From the NCBI RefSeq assembly GCF_010692745.1, contig NZ_JAAHTB010000003.1, forward strand, positions 151,137 to 215,136: 64,000 nucleotides of DNA. Reading direction: 5' to 3'. Of this stretch, positions 62,984-64,000 are shown piece by piece. Position 1 is the first letter of the stretch; each line of letters opens with the position of its first letter. A program made the position numbers and the translations under genes. The notes under the pieces are model-generated. The model was not told where the DNA came from. It made no database searches and saw only the letters and a program-made list of their open reading frames with translations. The stretch comes from Methylobacterium sp. BTF04 (GTDB lineage Bacteria; Pseudomonadota; Alphaproteobacteria; Rhizobiales; Beijerinckiaceae).

Positions 62984-63808
62984 ATGGTCATCAACGGCTG
63001 GACGATCTTCGCCCATTCTCTGTTCCTCGATCAGATCGAGAGGGCGACGGCGGCCGTCGCGGCGATCAAGGCGGCCGATCCGAAGGGCTATCAGGGCACG
63101 GCGCAGGCGAAGCTTCTCGTAATGCTCGCCAAGTTGATCTTCGAGACGATCCCCGCCGATCCGACGCGGCAGGAGTATCGCCAAGGCGATACGCTCGGAC
63201 AGGACCGGAAGCATTGGTTCAGGGCCAAGTTTGGCAATGGCCGTTTCCGGCTGTTTTTCCGCTACGACAGCAAGACGAAAGTGATCATCTTTGCCTGGGT
63301 GAACGATGAGACCACGTTGCGGACCTACGGCTCAAAGACGGACGCCTATCACGTCTTCAAGGGGATGCTCGACAAGGGCAATCCCCCCGACGACTGGAAG
63401 GCGTTGCTCGCAGCGGCCTCGGCACAGGAGGCCGTCAAGCAGCTAGCCCGTCTTATTCATCAGGCTGTTGCGGACGGTGGGTTCTGGGCTGATGGCGAGC
63501 GGGATCGCGCGTCTGTTTTGACGCGTGTGGATTGGGATTGCTCTGTGGGCGCTGGAGGGGCGGGATCGGGTTCGTCGGGGCGTCGCAGCCCCGTGGTTCA
63601 GGCCGGTGCCGGGGCGAGCACGGTCGCGAGGTGGCGTAGCAGGTCGGCCTCAGGGCAGGCGGCGGCGAAGGCGAGGCGGACGCGGGCCGTGGTTTCTCGA
63701 ATGCGGGCCCCGAGCTTGAGCAGCCGGAGCCGGATCGTCGTGAACTCGGCCCTGGCGAGGCGGTGGGTGGTCGGGATGGCGTCGCGCACGGTGAGCATCA
63801 GCCAGTAG
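62984..63808 (+). CDS. yhaV: YhaV-type ribonuclease toxin with an IS-derived 3' tail
   Basis: YhaV cleaves RNA and inhibits growth when free of PrlF. The first ~150 residues fit YhaV length and pattern: NGWTIFAHSLFLDQIE, KLIFETIPADPTRQEYRQG, HWFRAKFGNGRFRLFFRYD, WVNDETTLRTYG and GNPPDDWKALL. Usual family length is about 154; this frame runs 274 residues, because the natural stop seems lost where an IS1380 element was inserted near 63450. From there the codons are IS sequence. The toxin core is complete, so activity is possible. It is the second gene of the prlF-yhaV pair. Confidence 0.82.
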   Translation: MVINGWTIFAHSLFLDQIERATAAVAAIKAADPKGYQGTAQAKLLVMLAKLIFETIPADPTRQEYRQGDTLGQDRKHWFRAKFGNGRFRLFFRYDSKTKVIIFAWVNDETTLRTYGSKTDAYHVFKGMLDKGNPPDDWKALLAAASAQEAVKQLARLIHQAVADGGFWADGERDRASVLTRVDWDCSVGAGGAGSGSSGRRSPVVQAGAGASTVARWRSRSASGQAAAKARRTRAVVSRMRAPSLSSRSRIVVNSALARRWVVGMASRTVSISQ

Positions 63809-64000
63809 GCGGCGGTGTGCATGACGAGCCGCATCTGGTTGGCGGCGGGGTTTCGGCAGGAGGTGCGGTCGGAGGCGAGCTGGCCCTTGTGGAGCTTGAT
63901 CAGGTTCTCGGCCTGCCCACGGGCGCAGTAGAGTTCGGCGTAGAGCCATTCCGGCGTGCCGGTGGCGATGTTCGTGACCACATATCGGATGTCGAGGCCC
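63450..64000 (-). mobile_element. IS1380-family insertion sequence, cut by the window end
   Basis: The right end of the window holds the 3' part of an IS1380-type element in reverse orientation. Its left boundary is not fixed; similarity to known ends suggests the junction lies between 63440 and 63590. The inverted repeat itself was not identified. It abuts the yhaV toxin gene, whose stop was probably lost by the insertion. Confidence 0.6.
63598..64000 (-). CDS. IS1380-family transposase, C-terminal part (partial)
   Basis: The frame runs off the window at 64000 and ends at 63598. The visible peptide starts GLDIRYVVTNIATGTPEWLY and continues ELYCARGQAENLIKLHKGQL, then NQMRLVMHTAAYWLMLTVRDAIP and RLRLLKLGARIRET. 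The Tyr-Cys-Arg-Gly-Gln-X-Glu-Asn-Leu-Ile block carries the catalytic glutamate of the DDE transposase. This is the C-terminus of a transposase family common in Methylobacterium. The N-terminal part lies beyond the window, so completeness is unknown. Confidence 0.88.
   Translation of the reverse strand, partial: GLDIRYVVTNIATGTPEWLYAELYCARGQAENLIKLHKGQLASDRTSCRNPAANQMRLVMHTAAYWLMLTVRDAIPTTHRLARAEFTTIRLRLLKLGARIRETTARVRLAFAAACPEADLLRHLATVLAPAPA

Overview
The window is high-GC, densely coded chromosome from an alphaproteobacterium, most likely Methylobacterium/Methylorubrum or a close relative in Hyphomicrobiales. This rests on the end of an alpha ribosomal operon (rpsK, rpoA, rplQ), a GcrA-type zinc-finger protein, cytochrome c maturation genes, CheA/CheB/CheR families with TPR and receiver fusions, and an IS1380 transposase of the kind common in that genus. 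Only raw sequence was used, so the assignment is an inference.

Layout. 1-3.2 kb: rpsK, an unexpected metallo-beta-lactamase-fold gene, rpoA, rplQ and a strong terminator. 3.6-14.9 kb (minus strand): an eight-gene chemosensory operon in the order cheW, cheR-TPR, cheW, receptor, cheA-REC, cheB, hybrid kinase, hybrid kinase. It has Wsp-like architecture but no diguanylate cyclase. 15.1-20.7 kb: branched-chain amino acid synthesis, with ilvB behind a leader peptide and attenuator, and ilvN and ilvC separated from it by an antisense methyltransferase and a glutathione transferase. 21-23.7 kb: a flavin-oxidase-like protein, trpS and an endonuclease III relative. 23.8-28.6 kb: tandem glycine riboswitch and gcvT-gcvH-gcvP. 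28.8-34.8 kb: a GyrI-like secreted protein, dapF, mtaB, a pseudouridine synthase, ftsY and yciB. 34.8-39.6 kb: two Crp/Fnr regulators, ccmG-ccmD-ccmC with a 17-bp minisatellite between ccmC and ccmD, and a collapsed HAD phosphatase. 39.8-45.1 kb: envelope proteins and a class A penicillin-binding protein.

45.1-47.5 kb is a small AT-rich island bounded by a diverged second copy of the ubiB 3' end and by ubiB itself. It carries two transposase remnants and two probable cell-wall enzymes without signal peptides: a DUF2778/Tlde1-like L,D-transpeptidase and an M23-like protein lacking one zinc ligand. 47.5-56 kb: ubiB, a glyoxalase II-like hydrolase, gyrB, a membrane adenylate cyclase, a decayed porin and a beta-carbonic anhydrase. 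56-62.4 kb: a nucleotide-sugar epimerase, phosphate transporter, GcrA-like mini-protein, secreted protein, dctA and sodC. 62.6-64 kb: a PrlF-YhaV toxin-antitoxin pair whose toxin 3' end runs into an IS1380 element cut by the window edge.

The parts most worth following up are the chemosensory operon with its kinase outputs, the ubiB-flanked island, the ilv attenuator, the ccm minisatellite and the set of decayed genes.
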